This document shows, one piece after another, positions 1 to 10,412 of a stretch of 64,000 nucleotides of DNA. A program made the translations under genes and the position numbers. Source of the stretch: Mucilaginibacter sp. (lineage in GTDB: Bacteria > Bacteroidota > Bacteroidia > Sphingobacteriales > Sphingobacteriaceae); assembly GCA_028288305.1 (NCBI GenBank), contig JAQBOA010000041.1, forward strand, positions 124,001 to 188,000, read 5' to 3'. The stretch's first letter is position 1. The number at the start of each line of letters is the position of its first letter. The notes under the pieces are model-generated. The model ran no database searches, was not told where the DNA came from, and was given only the letters and a program-made list of their open reading frames with translations.

Positions 1-2
1 AA

Positions 3-185
3 GAACTTCCCGTACCTGTAGTGAAGTACCTGTTTTTCCGGCAATTTACCTCCCTTATCGTTTTTCTGCTTGCAATTCCTTTGGCCTTTTACCAATTACG
101 CTGGGCACAGTATTACCTGTTTATTCTTTTTCCAGTACATTGGCTAACAAGGAAATATTTCAGAAAATATTCAGGGGGAAAGTAA
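3..185 (+). CDS. C-terminal fragment of a hydrophobic protein (truncated by window edge)
   Basis: Frame 3 is open from the window edge: ELPVPVVKYLFFRQFTSLIVFLLAIPLAFYQLRWAQYYLFILFPVHWLTRKYFRKYSGGK*; hydrophobic segments. Confidence 0.5.
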   Translation, partial: ELPVPVVKYLFFRQFTSLIVFLLAIPLAFYQLRWAQYYLFILFPVHWLTRKYFRKYSGGK

Positions 186-202
186 ATTAAAAAACGTCCG
201 TT

Positions 203-493
203 TTATAAAATGATGGGGTCTTGCCGGTTGTCCCAAAAGAAAAGCACTTCTATTTCATTCGGTTTAACTTCATAAAAAACAGAACAGTTTTTATGGATCA
301 ATCCCTTCCTGATATTTGGATTATCAGGTATTGACTTGAACATTAATGGCGATTGTAAGATCAAATCAAGTGTTTTAACTGTTTTTCGCTCAAATTTCTT
401 CAAAACAACATCTCCCCAACGATTATATAGCTGTGCCTGGATTGCCGCATAGGTTTCTTTGGCTTGTCTTGAGAATATCAGCGTTAAGCTCAC
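203..493 (-). CDS. RelE/ParE superfamily toxin
   Basis: 96 aa ParE-like protein (FSRQAKETYAAIQAQLYNRWG...FYEVKPNEIEVLFFWDNRQDP); overlaps the upstream small antitoxin-like ORF by 4 nt. Confidence 0.75.
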   Translation of the reverse strand: MSLTLIFSRQAKETYAAIQAQLYNRWGDVVLKKFERKTVKTLDLILQSPLMFKSIPDNPNIRKGLIHKNCSVFYEVKPNEIEVLFFWDNRQDPIIL

Positions 494-756
494 TTAGATA
501 TAGAAAGCTGTTGCTTAAATTCTTCGTAGGTAAATGTATCTCCAGCCTTGATATCTTCCTGACCTTTTTTAATTCCGGCCAAAACATGCGCAGGTAAGAC
601 CTCCTGCTTTTTCTCAAATTGCACATTTAGCGCTTTAAGAAATGCTGTAACAGCTTTTTCCTGTGCCTTTGTGGGATAAACAATTAAAGTTTCCATGTAC
701 GCGCTATTGTATTTTTGATATATAACAAACTTACAATTTTTTAAAATTAACGGCAA
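490..756 (-). CDS. Putative antitoxin paired with the ParE-like toxin
   Basis: 88 aa, METLIVYPTKAQEKAVTAFLKALNV...; adjacent to and overlapping the toxin; N-terminus resembles the ORF at 27218-27415. Confidence 0.65.
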   Translation of the reverse strand: MPLILKNCKFVIYQKYNSAYMETLIVYPTKAQEKAVTAFLKALNVQFEKKQEVLPAHVLAGIKKGQEDIKAGDTFTYEEFKQQLSISK

Positions 757-872
757 ATTACGGTTTTAATTTTCTACCCATACCTAAAAAACCGAATAAC
801 TCTCGCTAGCCGGTTCCATTATAGATAATGATTGTTTTAGTCCGAAAGTCCGAAAGATGAAGTCTAAAAGAA

Positions 873-993
873 ACTATTCTCCGATGTCTAATTTCCTCAT
901 CTGCACATCAGAACACTATTCTCCGACCTCTGACCTCCGTCCTCTGATTTCCTCATCTGCACATTCGCACATCAAAAATCTGCGCATCAGAAC
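873..993. repeat. Imperfect direct repeat of intergenic words (CTATTCTCCGA.. / TTTCCTCATCTGCACAT..)
   Basis: ctattctccgatgtctaatttcctcatctgcacatcagaacacta is followed by ctattctccgacctctgacctccgtcctctgatttcctcatctgcacattcgcacatc..gcgcatcagaacac; preceded by gtccgaaagtccgaaag. Confidence 0.75.
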
Positions 994-2465
994 ACCTGTT
1001 CAAACTGGTTCACCGCATCCTTGCTTTCCAGCACAGAATGACCCATTAAAAATTCATCCACTTTGCGGGCTGCCTCACGGCCTTCAGATATTGCCCAAAC
1101 TACCAGGGATTGTCCGCGGCGCATATCACCTGCAGCGAATACTTTGCCTACATTGGTACGATAAGCACCTTCGATAGCCAGAACATTTTTACGTGCGTCA
1201 AGCTTAATACCCAAACTTTCAAGCGTGCCTTCAAATTGCGGGTGCAAAAAGCCCATTGCCAGGAACACCCTTTGGCAAGGTATTTCCCTTTCAGAACCTT
1301 CCACTTTGCTAAACTTAATTGGCCTGTTCATCACATCCAGTTCCCAGCTAACATCAACAACCTTTAGCGCTCTTAAATTGCCATTTTCATCGCCCAAAAA
1401 CTCTTCGGTATTTACTCCCCAAAAACGCTCGGCACCTTCTTCGTGGCTGCTGGTTGTTTTAAGTATCATGGGGTAGGTTGGCCATGGCATGTGGGCAGTA
1501 CGTTGAGCAGGAGGCTGCATCATTACCTCAAACTGTTTAACAGATCTTGCACCCTGGCGATTTGAAGTACCTACACAGTCGGAACCGGTATCTCCCCCTC
1601 CTATCACAATCACATCTTTACCGGTTGCTAAAATATCTTCATCTTTAACTTCAATACTGCTTACCCGTTTATTCTGTTGCTTTAAAAAGTCCATCGCAAA
1701 ATAGATCCCTTTTAGTTCCCTTCCGGGGATAGGCAAATTACGAGGAATGGTAGAACCGCCGGCCAAAACAACCGCATCATTATTGCGCACCAGTTCATCA
1801 GCAGCTATATCCTTACCGACTTCAGTATTGCATTTAAATACAACGCCATCTTTTTCCATAAGTGAAATACGGCGTTCAACTACCCATTTTTCAAGCTTGA
1901 AATCAGGGATACCATATCGAAGTAAACCACCCGGACGGTCATCACGTTCATAAACTGTTACTGTATGGCCTGCCTTGCTCAATTGAGCGGCAGCAGCAAG
2001 TCCCGCCGGTCCAGAACCTACAACAGCAACTTTTTTACCTGTTTTTATAAGCGGAGCAACCGGTTTTACCAGGTTTTTCTGGAAAGCTATCTCAATAATA
2101 TGCTTTTCAATTTCTTCAATGGCTACTGCAGGTTTATTTATACCCAACACACATGCCGACTCGCATGGAGCAGGACAAATCCTGCCGGTAAACTCGGGGA
2201 AGTTATTGGTTGACGATAATATGTGATATGCTTCTTCCCAATTTTTACGATAAACGGCATCGTTAAATTCAGGAATAATATTGCCCAGCGGGCATCCCGA
2301 ATGGCAAAAAGGTATACCGCAATTCATGCAGCGTGCCGATTGCTGATTAAGTTTTTCGTCGGGGTATAAATGAACAAACTCTTTATAATTTTTTACACGT
2401 TCCGCAGCCGGTACCTTTTCGGGAAGTTCCCTGTTATATTCTTGAAATCCTGTAGCTTTTCCCAT
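987..2465 (-). CDS. gltD: Glutamate synthase small subunit
   Basis: 492 aa; [36 protein letters not shown] motif, [13 protein letters not shown]; adjacent to gltB. Confidence 0.97.
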   Translation of the reverse strand: MGKATGFQEYNRELPEKVPAAERVKNYKEFVHLYPDEKLNQQSARCMNCGIPFCHSGCPLGNIIPEFNDAVYRKNWEEAYHILSSTNNFPEFTGRICPAPCESACVLGINKPAVAIEEIEKHIIEIAFQKNLVKPVAPLIKTGKKVAVVGSGPAGLAAAAQLSKAGHTVTVYERDDRPGGLLRYGIPDFKLEKWVVERRISLMEKDGVVFKCNTEVGKDIAADELVRNNDAVVLAGGSTIPRNLPIPGRELKGIYFAMDFLKQQNKRVSSIEVKDEDILATGKDVIVIGGGDTGSDCVGTSNRQGARSVKQFEVMMQPPAQRTAHMPWPTYPMILKTTSSHEEGAERFWGVNTEEFLGDENGNLRALKVVDVSWELDVMNRPIKFSKVEGSEREIPCQRVFLAMGFLHPQFEGTLESLGIKLDARKNVLAIEGAYRTNVGKVFAAGDMRRGQSLVVWAISEGREAARKVDEFLMGHSVLESKDAVNQFEQVF

Positions 2466-5400
2466 TAGCCTATAGTTTGATATTGTAATTTCTCTAAAAC
2501 CTTTTTGTATTCTTTTGGATATACCTTAACAAATTGACCAGATGCTTTACGCCAGTTGGCAAGCAGGTGCTTTGCTACTTCGCTGCCTGTTAAATGTACG
2601 TGCTTATGCAGTAATGCCATGATTTGTTCTCCATCTTGTATAGATAAAGGATCAAGGTCAACCATTTCAGTATTGCAGTTTTCAGCAAACGTATTATTAG
2701 GATTATAAACCCAGGCAATACCGCCGCTCATCCCTGCTGCAAAGTTTCTGCCTGTTTCACCTAATATAAGTGCCCGTCCGCCGGTCATATATTCGCATCC
2801 ATGATCGCCAATGCCCTCAACAACCGTGGTAACACCCGAGTTACGTACAGCAAAACGTTCGCCTGCCATACCACGGATAAATACTTCGCCTGCCGTAGCG
2901 CCATAAAGGGCCACATTGCCGATAATGATATTTTTCTCAGGTGTAAAAGTTGCCCTTTCTGACGGATATATTGCCAGTTGTGCGCCTGATAAACCTTTTC
3001 CTACATAGTCATTAGCTTCACCTTCCAGCTCGAAGGAAATTCCTTTAGTGGCAAAAGCGCCAAAGCTTTGACCGGCAGAGCCTTTGAATTTAAAGTTGAT
3101 GGTATTATCAGGTAAGCCTGCCGAGCCATACTTTTTGGATATCTCGTTTGATAATAACGTTCCGATAGTACGGTCAACGTTCCTCACATCGAATGAAGCA
3201 AATACCGGTGTCTTATCTTCAAGTGCGGCTTTTGCAGCTTCAAGCAATTTCCAGTCAAGGATATCATCCATACCATGGTCCTGTTTTTCGCTGTTGTAAA
3301 GCGTAACATCTTTTGGATTATTTACTGGATGTAATATACCTGAAAGATCAATTTTTTGAGCTTTCCAATTTTTAAGGCCATCTTTAACCTTTAAGAATTG
3401 AACACGGCCAACCATATCATTAACTGTACGGAAACCTAGTTCAGCCATAATCTCGCGCAGTTCTTCAGCCATAAAGCGGAAGAGGTTTACCACATGTTCA
3501 GGTTTACCCGAAAATAATTTTCTTAATTCAGGATCTTGCGTAGCAACACCTACCGGACAAGTATTCAAATGACATTTACGCATCATTATACAGCCACCTG
3601 CCACTAAGGCGGCGGTTGCAACTCCCCACTCTTCAGCGCCCATTAAACAAGCTATCGCTAAATCGCGACCTGTTTTAAGCTGACCATCAGTTTGCAAAAC
3701 AACCCTGCTGCGCAGTTTATTGCGTACAAGTGTTTGATGTGCCTCAGTTAAACCAAGTTCCCAGGGTAAGCCTGCATGTTTAACAGAACTGATTGGCGAA
3801 GCGCCTGTACCACCATCATATCCGGCAATTAAAATAACATCCGCATGTGCTTTGGCAACGCCGGCGGCTATAGTACCAACGCCAGCTTTTGATACCAATT
3901 TTACATTGATACGGGCAGCACGGTTAGCATTTTTAAGGTCGAATATTAATTGCGCTAAATCTTCAATCGAATAAATATCGTGGTGCGGTGGCGGGGAAAT
4001 CAAACCAACACCTGGTGTAGAATGACGTGTTTTGGCGATCCAATCGTCAACCTTGTGGCCCGGTAATTGGCCGCCTTCTCCAGGTTTTGCACCCTGCGCC
4101 ATTTTTATTTGCAGTTCGTCCGCATTGGTGAGGTAATTTGATGTTACCCCAAATCTCGCCGATGCTACCTGCTTGATAGCCGAACGCATGGAATCGCCGT
4201 TAGGCAAACGCTCATACCGTATTTCGTCTTCACCGCCTTCGCCTGTATTGCTTTTACCGCCTATACGGTTCATAGCAATGGCCATAGTGCTGTGTGCTTC
4301 GTGCGAAATAGAACCAAACGACATCGCTCCGGTCGCAAAACGTTTCATGATGTTTTCAGCGGGCTCAACTTCATCTATGCTGATAGCTTCCCGGTGATGG
4401 GCAAAGTCAAGCAATCCCCTTATGGTAAAATGCTTTTCACTTTGCTCGTTTATTTCTTTAGCATAGTTTTTATATACAGAATAATCGTTACTGCGGGTAG
4501 CATGCTGCAATAAGTGAACCGTTGTCGGGTTAAATAAATGCGACTCACCCCTGCGTTTCCACTGGTAAATACCGCCTTCAGGTAACAAACGGTCAAGGCT
4601 TTTTGCACCAAAACCTATCCGGTGTTTACAAAGCGATTCGCGGGCAATTTCATCCAGACCTAACCCACCAATTCGGGTTACAGCGCCATTAAAATAACGG
4701 TCAACAACTGCCTGGTTGATTCCTAATATTTCAAAAACCTGTGAACCATGGTAGGATTGCAGCGTAGAGATACCCATTTTTGAGAATATCTTCAGCAAGC
4801 CATCATTAACAGATTTAACGTAATTTTTTTGGAGCGTTTTAATATCCAGGTTGGTTTCTAAACTGCCGTTATTTTTAAGGATCTCGATAGTTGACAGAGC
4901 CAGGTATGGATTTATTGCTGTAGCGCCAAAAGCAAGGAGACATGCAAAATGATGAACTTCCCAGGTATCCCCTGTTTCAACAACCAAACCTACAGAACCA
5001 CGGCGGCCACTCCTGATCAGGTGGTGATGTACTGCCGACACCGCCAGCAGGGAAGGTATTGGTGCATGTTCAGAGTCAATAGCACGGTCTGACAGGATCA
5101 ATACTTCGAAACCATCATCAACAGAATCTTCAGCGTAGCGGCAAAGCCTTGCTATGCCTTTTTCAAGGCTGCCCGGCATACCATCGGCATTATAGTAGGT
5201 TTGCAGTGTTTTAGCATGAAATACACCAGTATCAATGCTTCTGAGTTTTTCGAGCTGATGATTTTTTAAAATGGGATGCTTCAACATCACACAATGACAA
5301 TGCATTTTATCCTCATCCAGTAAATTACCGTTATTACCTATAAAAGTAGCAAGGCTCATTACCAAACGTTCACGTATCGGATCAATAGGCGGGTTGGTAA

Positions 5401-6982
5401 CCTGTGCAAAAAACTGCTTAAAATAACTAGATAAGTGTTGCGGTTTATCTGACAATATGGCCAGCGGCACATCGGTACCCATAGAGCCAATAGGCTCTTT
5501 GCCATCAAGGGCCATAGGTTTTATTATAGTATCGATATCCTCGCGGCTATAGCCAAATACCTGCTGGTAACGAAAAACAGAATCTTCTGACAGGCTGGCA
5601 AACGCTAAACGTGGCTCGGCAAGTTCACTTAAATGAATCTTGTAATTTTCCAGCCACCGGCCATAAGGCTGGCGCGATGCTATCTCGTGCTTTATCTCAT
5701 CATCAGTAATTATCTTGCCTTTTTCAGTATCTATCAGCAGCATTTTTCCAGGCTGTAACCGGCCTTTTTGTAATACTAAACTTTCATCGAGGTTAAGCAC
5801 ACCTGCTTCTGATGCGGCAATAACACGACTATCTTTAGTAACTACATAGCGCAATGGGCGCAGGCCGTTCCTGTCTAATAAAGCGCCGATCAGTTTTCCA
5901 TCAGTAAAAGTAATAGCAGCCGGACCATCCCATGGCTCTATTAAAGCGGCATGGAACTCATAAAACGCTTTTTTAAGCGGGTCCATATGTACATTACCAT
6001 CCCATGCTTCAGGGATCAGCATCATCATTACATGAGGCAATGAACGGCCGCTATGTAATAATATCTCAATAATATTATCAAGGCAGGCCGAGTCAGATTG
6101 GTTGTTATCAATCACCGGCAAAAGCATTTCCATTTCCTCCTGTGTAAAATAAGAGGATGCATATGATTTTAAACCCGAATAAAACCAGTTTAAGTTACCG
6201 GTTAAAGTATTGATTTCGCCATTATGGGCAATCAAACGGAACGGCTGCGCCAGTTTCCATGATGGAAAGGTATTAGTGGAGAAACGCGAATGGATCATAG
6301 CAAAACCCGATACCAAACGCGGATCAGTAAGGTCTGTAAAATACTTACGCAGCTGGTAGGTAGTTACCTGGCCCTTATAAATAATTGTTTTACAGGATAA
6401 TGAAGTAAAATAAAAATGCTCGGTAGCATTAGGTATAGTTTCGGTAATGGTTTTATTAATGTACCGTCTTAATACATAAAGTTTACGTTCAAAATCGTCA
6501 GTATTGGTGATATGATGAGGCCTCAATATAAAAAGCTGCTCCGAATCCGGTTCGGCTTTACGGGCAGTTTCACCTATGGCCGACGAATTAACCGACAATT
6601 TACGATAGCCTAATTTTTGTAATCCTAATTTTTCAATCGCATTACCTATAACCATACGGCAAGCCTTTTTAAGAGCAGAATCTTTCGGAAAAAAGATCAT
6701 TCCAACGCCATACTCACCTGGTTCGGGTAAGCTGATTTCTAAGTCAGAACACTCTTCCATCAAAAATTCATGGGGCAATTGTATCAATATACCGGCACCA
6801 TCGCCGGTTTCGGGGTCACAGCCGCAAGCGCCGCGATGCTCCATGTTCTCGAGCATGGTAAGCGCGTCATCAATAATTTGGTTGGTTTTATGACCATTTA
6901 TATTGGTTATAAATCCAGTTCCACAGGAATCGTGTTCAAATTCTGGCCTATAGAGGCCTTGGTCGTATTCAGTATTATCCAT
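2465..6982 (-). CDS. gltB: Glutamate synthase large subunit
   Basis: 1505 aa; CGTGFITNINGHKTN amidotransferase N-terminus, MSFGSISHEAHSTMAIAMNRIGGKSNTGEGGED, CHLNTCPVGVATQ. Confidence 0.98.
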   Translation of the reverse strand: MDNTEYDQGLYRPEFEHDSCGTGFITNINGHKTNQIIDDALTMLENMEHRGACGCDPETGDGAGILIQLPHEFLMEECSDLEISLPEPGEYGVGMIFFPKDSALKKACRMVIGNAIEKLGLQKLGYRKLSVNSSAIGETARKAEPDSEQLFILRPHHITNTDDFERKLYVLRRYINKTITETIPNATEHFYFTSLSCKTIIYKGQVTTYQLRKYFTDLTDPRLVSGFAMIHSRFSTNTFPSWKLAQPFRLIAHNGEINTLTGNLNWFYSGLKSYASSYFTQEEMEMLLPVIDNNQSDSACLDNIIEILLHSGRSLPHVMMMLIPEAWDGNVHMDPLKKAFYEFHAALIEPWDGPAAITFTDGKLIGALLDRNGLRPLRYVVTKDSRVIAASEAGVLNLDESLVLQKGRLQPGKMLLIDTEKGKIITDDEIKHEIASRQPYGRWLENYKIHLSELAEPRLAFASLSEDSVFRYQQVFGYSREDIDTIIKPMALDGKEPIGSMGTDVPLAILSDKPQHLSSYFKQFFAQVTNPPIDPIRERLVMSLATFIGNNGNLLDEDKMHCHCVMLKHPILKNHQLEKLRSIDTGVFHAKTLQTYYNADGMPGSLEKGIARLCRYAEDSVDDGFEVLILSDRAIDSEHAPIPSLLAVSAVHHHLIRSGRRGSVGLVVETGDTWEVHHFACLLAFGATAINPYLALSTIEILKNNGSLETNLDIKTLQKNYVKSVNDGLLKIFSKMGISTLQSYHGSQVFEILGINQAVVDRYFNGAVTRIGGLGLDEIARESLCKHRIGFGAKSLDRLLPEGGIYQWKRRGESHLFNPTTVHLLQHATRSNDYSVYKNYAKEINEQSEKHFTIRGLLDFAHHREAISIDEVEPAENIMKRFATGAMSFGSISHEAHSTMAIAMNRIGGKSNTGEGGEDEIRYERLPNGDSMRSAIKQVASARFGVTSNYLTNADELQIKMAQGAKPGEGGQLPGHKVDDWIAKTRHSTPGVGLISPPPHHDIYSIEDLAQLIFDLKNANRAARINVKLVSKAGVGTIAAGVAKAHADVILIAGYDGGTGASPISSVKHAGLPWELGLTEAHQTLVRNKLRSRVVLQTDGQLKTGRDLAIACLMGAEEWGVATAALVAGGCIMMRKCHLNTCPVGVATQDPELRKLFSGKPEHVVNLFRFMAEELREIMAELGFRTVNDMVGRVQFLKVKDGLKNWKAQKIDLSGILHPVNNPKDVTLYNSEKQDHGMDDILDWKLLEAAKAALEDKTPVFASFDVRNVDRTIGTLLSNEISKKYGSAGLPDNTINFKFKGSAGQSFGAFATKGISFELEGEANDYVGKGLSGAQLAIYPSERATFTPEKNIIIGNVALYGATAGEVFIRGMAGERFAVRNSGVTTVVEGIGDHGCEYMTGGRALILGETGRNFAAGMSGGIAWVYNPNNTFAENCNTEMVDLDPLSIQDGEQIMALLHKHVHLTGSEVAKHLLANWRKASGQFVKVYPKEYKKVLEKLQYQTIG

Positions 6983-7276
6983 TTCAATAAAAACCGTTTA
7001 TAAATGGTGTAACTACGAAGATACTGAATGCTATTTTGAATTTAAAATTTCCTAAAATTTTTTACATAATTTAAATAAATAAATATTAATTACTTGTTAA
7101 ATTATCAATATGCTAATAACGATGGCGATTAAATTTAAATTTAATAATTCAATAAAATTTATCTATTCTTTTTTCAAACCATTTAAACATCCACTAATTC
7201 TATAGTTAATATAGAAACAGGTAATAAAGTTGAATTAAAAATCTTTTTTTGACTTTTTACTGGTTATTTCCTTTAA

Positions 7277-7284
7277 TAACTTTG
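7277..7284 (+). promoter_or_regulatory. Bacteroidota-type -7 element (TAACTTTG)
   Basis: Exact TAnnTTTG match 12 nt upstream of the GNAT start codon; -33 spacing not optimal. Confidence 0.45.
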
Positions 7285-7295
7285 GTAAAAATAAT

Positions 7296-7829
7296 ATGAC
7301 AGATATTTTCATAGAAACATCCGGGCTAATACTAAGACCATGGAAAGAAACCGATTACGAACCATATGTCGAATTGAATATGGATGCTAATGTTGCGGAG
7401 TTTTTTCCATCAATTTCGACAAGGGCAGAAACAATGGCACAAATAGAAAGATTTACTCAACATTTTATTAAGTATAACTATGGTTTTTTTGCTGTTGAGA
7501 GGAAAGACAATCATCAGTTTATAGGATTTACCGGCTTATCACATCCCAGATTCGAAAGCCATTTTACTCCTTGTATAGAAATAGGATGGCGATTAAGTAA
7601 AGCTAACTGGGGCCAGGGATTCGCAACCGAAGCTGCAAAAGCATCCCTGGATTATGGTTTTAATAAATTAGGATTAAGTGAAATCTATTCATTTACAGCT
7701 GTTCATAATGCACGTTCGGAGTGGATAATGAAAAAGATCGGTATGATAAAACAAGGAGTATTTGATCACCCTTCAATTGAAGAAGGGCATATTTTAAAAA
7801 GCCACGTTTTATACAAAATAAGTGGATAA
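7296..7829 (+). CDS. GNAT family N-acetyltransferase (RimJ/RimL-like)
   Basis: 177 aa; LILRPWKETDYEPYVELN..., IGWRLSKANWGQGFATEAAKASLDYGF. Confidence 0.9.
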   Translation: MTDIFIETSGLILRPWKETDYEPYVELNMDANVAEFFPSISTRAETMAQIERFTQHFIKYNYGFFAVERKDNHQFIGFTGLSHPRFESHFTPCIEIGWRLSKANWGQGFATEAAKASLDYGFNKLGLSEIYSFTAVHNARSEWIMKKIGMIKQGVFDHPSIEEGHILKSHVLYKISG

Positions 7830-7837
7830 CAATGTTT

Positions 7838-7845
7838 TATATTTG
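7838..7845 (+). promoter_or_regulatory. Bacteroidota-type -7 element (TATATTTG)
   Basis: Exact TAnnTTTG match about 45 nt upstream of the redoxin start. Confidence 0.4.
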
Positions 7846-7890
7846 ACTTAACCGATTTACACCTTTTCTTGTATTTAAAATCTTGAATAA

Positions 7891-9024
7891 ATGAGAAAGT
7901 TTATTTTTCTTTTCAATTGTGCTTTAATTTTAATTTCCGGGTTAGCATATGCTTATAGCTTTGATGGGCATAAAACCCTGACTATCGGTGCAAACGCCCC
8001 TGATTTTAGTTTGCCTGGTGTGGATGGAAAAACTTATACCCTGCAGTCTTTTAAAAATGCAAAAGTGTTGGCTATAGTTTTTATGTGTAACCACTGTCCT
8101 TCATCACAGGCTTATGAAGACAGGATTATTAAACTCACAAATGATTATGCTGCTAAAGGGGTTCAGGTAATTGGTATAAACCCAAATAACCCGGCTTCAA
8201 TTCGTTTGGATGAATTGGGCTATACCGACCTGGGTGATACTTTTGATGAAATGAAAATACGTGCCAAAGACAAAAATTTCAATTTTCCATATTTGTTTGA
8301 TGGCGCAACAGAAATAGCATCAATGAAGTATGGCCCGGTAGCTACTCCCCATATATTTATTTTTGATAAGGCCAAAAGGTTACAATACCAGGGACGCATT
8401 GACGACATGGAAAATCCACGTAAAACACCGCACAACTTTGATGCACGTAATGCTATTGAAGCATTATTAAATAATAAAGAGGTGCCGGTAACCACTACAA
8501 AAGTTTTTGGTTGTTCTATAAAATGGGCCGAAAAAAGTACCTGGATAGATAAAGCAACTGCTGAATGGGCTAAAGAGCCGGTAAAATTAGACACCATAAA
8601 TGCTACAGGAATAGCTGATTTGATAAAAAACCATACCGATAAATTAAGGTTAATCAATGTATGGGCAACATGGTGCGGACCTTGTGTCACCGAATTCTCT
8701 GAATTTATTAATATGAACAGAATGTACAGAGGAAGGGATTTTGAATTTATCAGCATCAGTGCAGATGATCCTGCTAATAAGGATAAGGCCTTGAAGTTTC
8801 TGCAAAAAAAGCAGGCTTCCACTACCAATTATATATTTTCTGTTGATGATAAATATAAATTGATTGAAGCTATTGATCCAAAATGGGAAGGAGCATTGCC
8901 TTATACCATGCTGGTTGAACCCGATGGTAAAATTGTATATGCCCACCAGGGAATTATTGATCCTTTGGAGTTAAAAAAAATGATTGTTAACGACCCTGTG
9001 ATCGGAAGGGTGTATAATAAATAA
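7891..9024 (+). CDS. Two-domain redoxin/thioredoxin-like exported protein
   Basis: Signal peptide; AhpC/TSA-like half (IGANAPDFSLPGVDGKTYTL..FMCNHCPSSQ) followed by a TlpA-like half (LINVWATWCGPCVTEF). Confidence 0.9.
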   Translation: MRKFIFLFNCALILISGLAYAYSFDGHKTLTIGANAPDFSLPGVDGKTYTLQSFKNAKVLAIVFMCNHCPSSQAYEDRIIKLTNDYAAKGVQVIGINPNNPASIRLDELGYTDLGDTFDEMKIRAKDKNFNFPYLFDGATEIASMKYGPVATPHIFIFDKAKRLQYQGRIDDMENPRKTPHNFDARNAIEALLNNKEVPVTTTKVFGCSIKWAEKSTWIDKATAEWAKEPVKLDTINATGIADLIKNHTDKLRLINVWATWCGPCVTEFSEFINMNRMYRGRDFEFISISADDPANKDKALKFLQKKQASTTNYIFSVDDKYKLIEAIDPKWEGALPYTMLVEPDGKIVYAHQGIIDPLELKKMIVNDPVIGRVYNK

Positions 9025-9029
9025 ACGGC

Positions 9030-9383
9030 ATGAATACTGTACCTGAAATAGCAACCCGCTTATCTTCACTATGCAACGAACTTAAGTTTGTTGAGGCTTA
9101 TACAGAATTATTTTCGGAACATGCAGAAAGCATTGACCCCTTACATAAAAATGGGCCTTTGAAAGGGTTGACAAATTTGATTGAAAGGGAAAAGAAATTC
9201 CTGGCTTCATCACAAATACACGAATTAAAAATTTCTGATCCCCAATTTGCAGGGAATTATTTTAGCATGGTAATTTCAATGGATTTTACAACACATAGTA
9301 ATGAACGAAAAAAGGTAGAAGAACTTTGTGTTTATAAAGTTGAAAATGGTAAGATTGTTAGTCAGCAATTTTTTATTGGGTAA
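9030..9383 (+). CDS. SnoaL/NTF2-like small protein
   Basis: 117 aa; pattern typical of NTF2-like fold (LCNELKFVEAYTELFSEHAESIDP...). Confidence 0.65.
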   Translation: MNTVPEIATRLSSLCNELKFVEAYTELFSEHAESIDPLHKNGPLKGLTNLIEREKKFLASSQIHELKISDPQFAGNYFSMVISMDFTTHSNERKKVEELCVYKVENGKIVSQQFFIG

Positions 9384-9385
9384 TT

Positions 9386-9468
9386 GTCGAACTAAGATTC
9401 GCAAGATTATAAGATAAAAATTAGGTACAATCCGGGTATCCTTAAATCCTATAAATCTTAGTTCAGAC
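9386..9468. repeat. Intergenic inverted repeat (GTC(T)GAACTAAGATT)
   Basis: Left gtcgaactaagattcgcaagattataagat; right atcctataaatcttagttcagac (reverse complement gtctgaactaagatttataggat). Confidence 0.8.
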
Positions 9469-9504
9469 AAAAGTTTGCATAGTTACTTTCTATATTTACA
9501 TACC

Positions 9505-10383
9505 ATGCGATCATTCCTTTTTTTCCTAATCCTATTTTTCTTAACTTTTTCACGTTTGTTTGCCCAGGATAATGATGGTGCTGTTATTTTTCACATACAA
9601 TCATCTCACACTTCATTCCCGGATACAGGGCGTATAAAAGGCCATTTATATGATAGTGTATTGTACACATTTAAAGAACATTATAATGATAGTACGGTAC
9701 TGATCATCGCACCAAAAAATCTTGAAGCTAAAAAAACAGTCGACATGGTTTTCTGGTTTCATGGCTGGCGTAATAATGTGGATAGCACTGCAATAAGATA
9801 TGAATTGATCAAACAATTTATTGATTCGAAACGAAATGCGGTATTAGTTTTAGCCGAAACTGCCCGCGACGCCCCTGATAGTTATGGCGGTAAGCTAGAA
9901 AACGCTGGTGTATTTAAAGCCCTGGTGACAGATGTTATGGAGGGATTAAAGGCTCACAAACTTGTATCAAAAAGCTGCGTTCCAGGTCATATTCTGCTTG
10001 GAGGACATAGCGGTGCTTACAGGGTAATGGCGCGTATTATTCAAAATGGGCAAATGTCAATTGATGAAGCTATGCTTTTTGATGCCTTGTATGGTGAAAC
10101 AGATATATTTATGGATTGGATAAAGGCTGATAGATTACACCGCTTTGTCCATTTATTTACCGACCATGGCGGTACTTATGATGAAAGCAAAGCCATGGTT
10201 AAGTTACTGGATGAAGATGATATAAGTAACTTTGAAGTAGAAGAAACCACTCTTGTTCCGTCACAACTTCGGGCACATAGCATTATTTTTATACACAGTC
10301 TAAAGGAACACAATGATATTATTAACCCTGATAATTTCAGACTAGTGTTAGAAAATGAACTATTTTTGAAAAAGATAAAATAA
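9505..10383 (+). CDS. Secreted alpha/beta-hydrolase-like protein
   Basis: ORF called from 9475; MRSFLFFLILFFLTFSRLFAQ signal peptide supports a start at 9505; VFWFHGWRNN, LLGGHSGAYRVMA motifs. Confidence 0.65.
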   Translation: MRSFLFFLILFFLTFSRLFAQDNDGAVIFHIQSSHTSFPDTGRIKGHLYDSVLYTFKEHYNDSTVLIIAPKNLEAKKTVDMVFWFHGWRNNVDSTAIRYELIKQFIDSKRNAVLVLAETARDAPDSYGGKLENAGVFKALVTDVMEGLKAHKLVSKSCVPGHILLGGHSGAYRVMARIIQNGQMSIDEAMLFDALYGETDIFMDWIKADRLHRFVHLFTDHGGTYDESKAMVKLLDEDDISNFEVEETTLVPSQLRAHSIIFIHSLKEHNDIINPDNFRLVLENELFLKKIK

Positions 10384-10412
10384 CTTCGAATTAATTTAAT
10401 TTAAACCTTCTT

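Noticed and set aside
873-993. Possible CRISPR array
   Set aside because: Units are degenerate, variable in spacing and spacers are not unique; no cas genes in the window.
1110-2213. Several plus-strand ORFs of 68-85 aa
   Set aside because: All antisense to gltD, whose reading frame is well supported.
8220-8828. 202-aa minus-strand ORF
   Set aside because: Antisense shadow of the redoxin gene; no recognisable domain.
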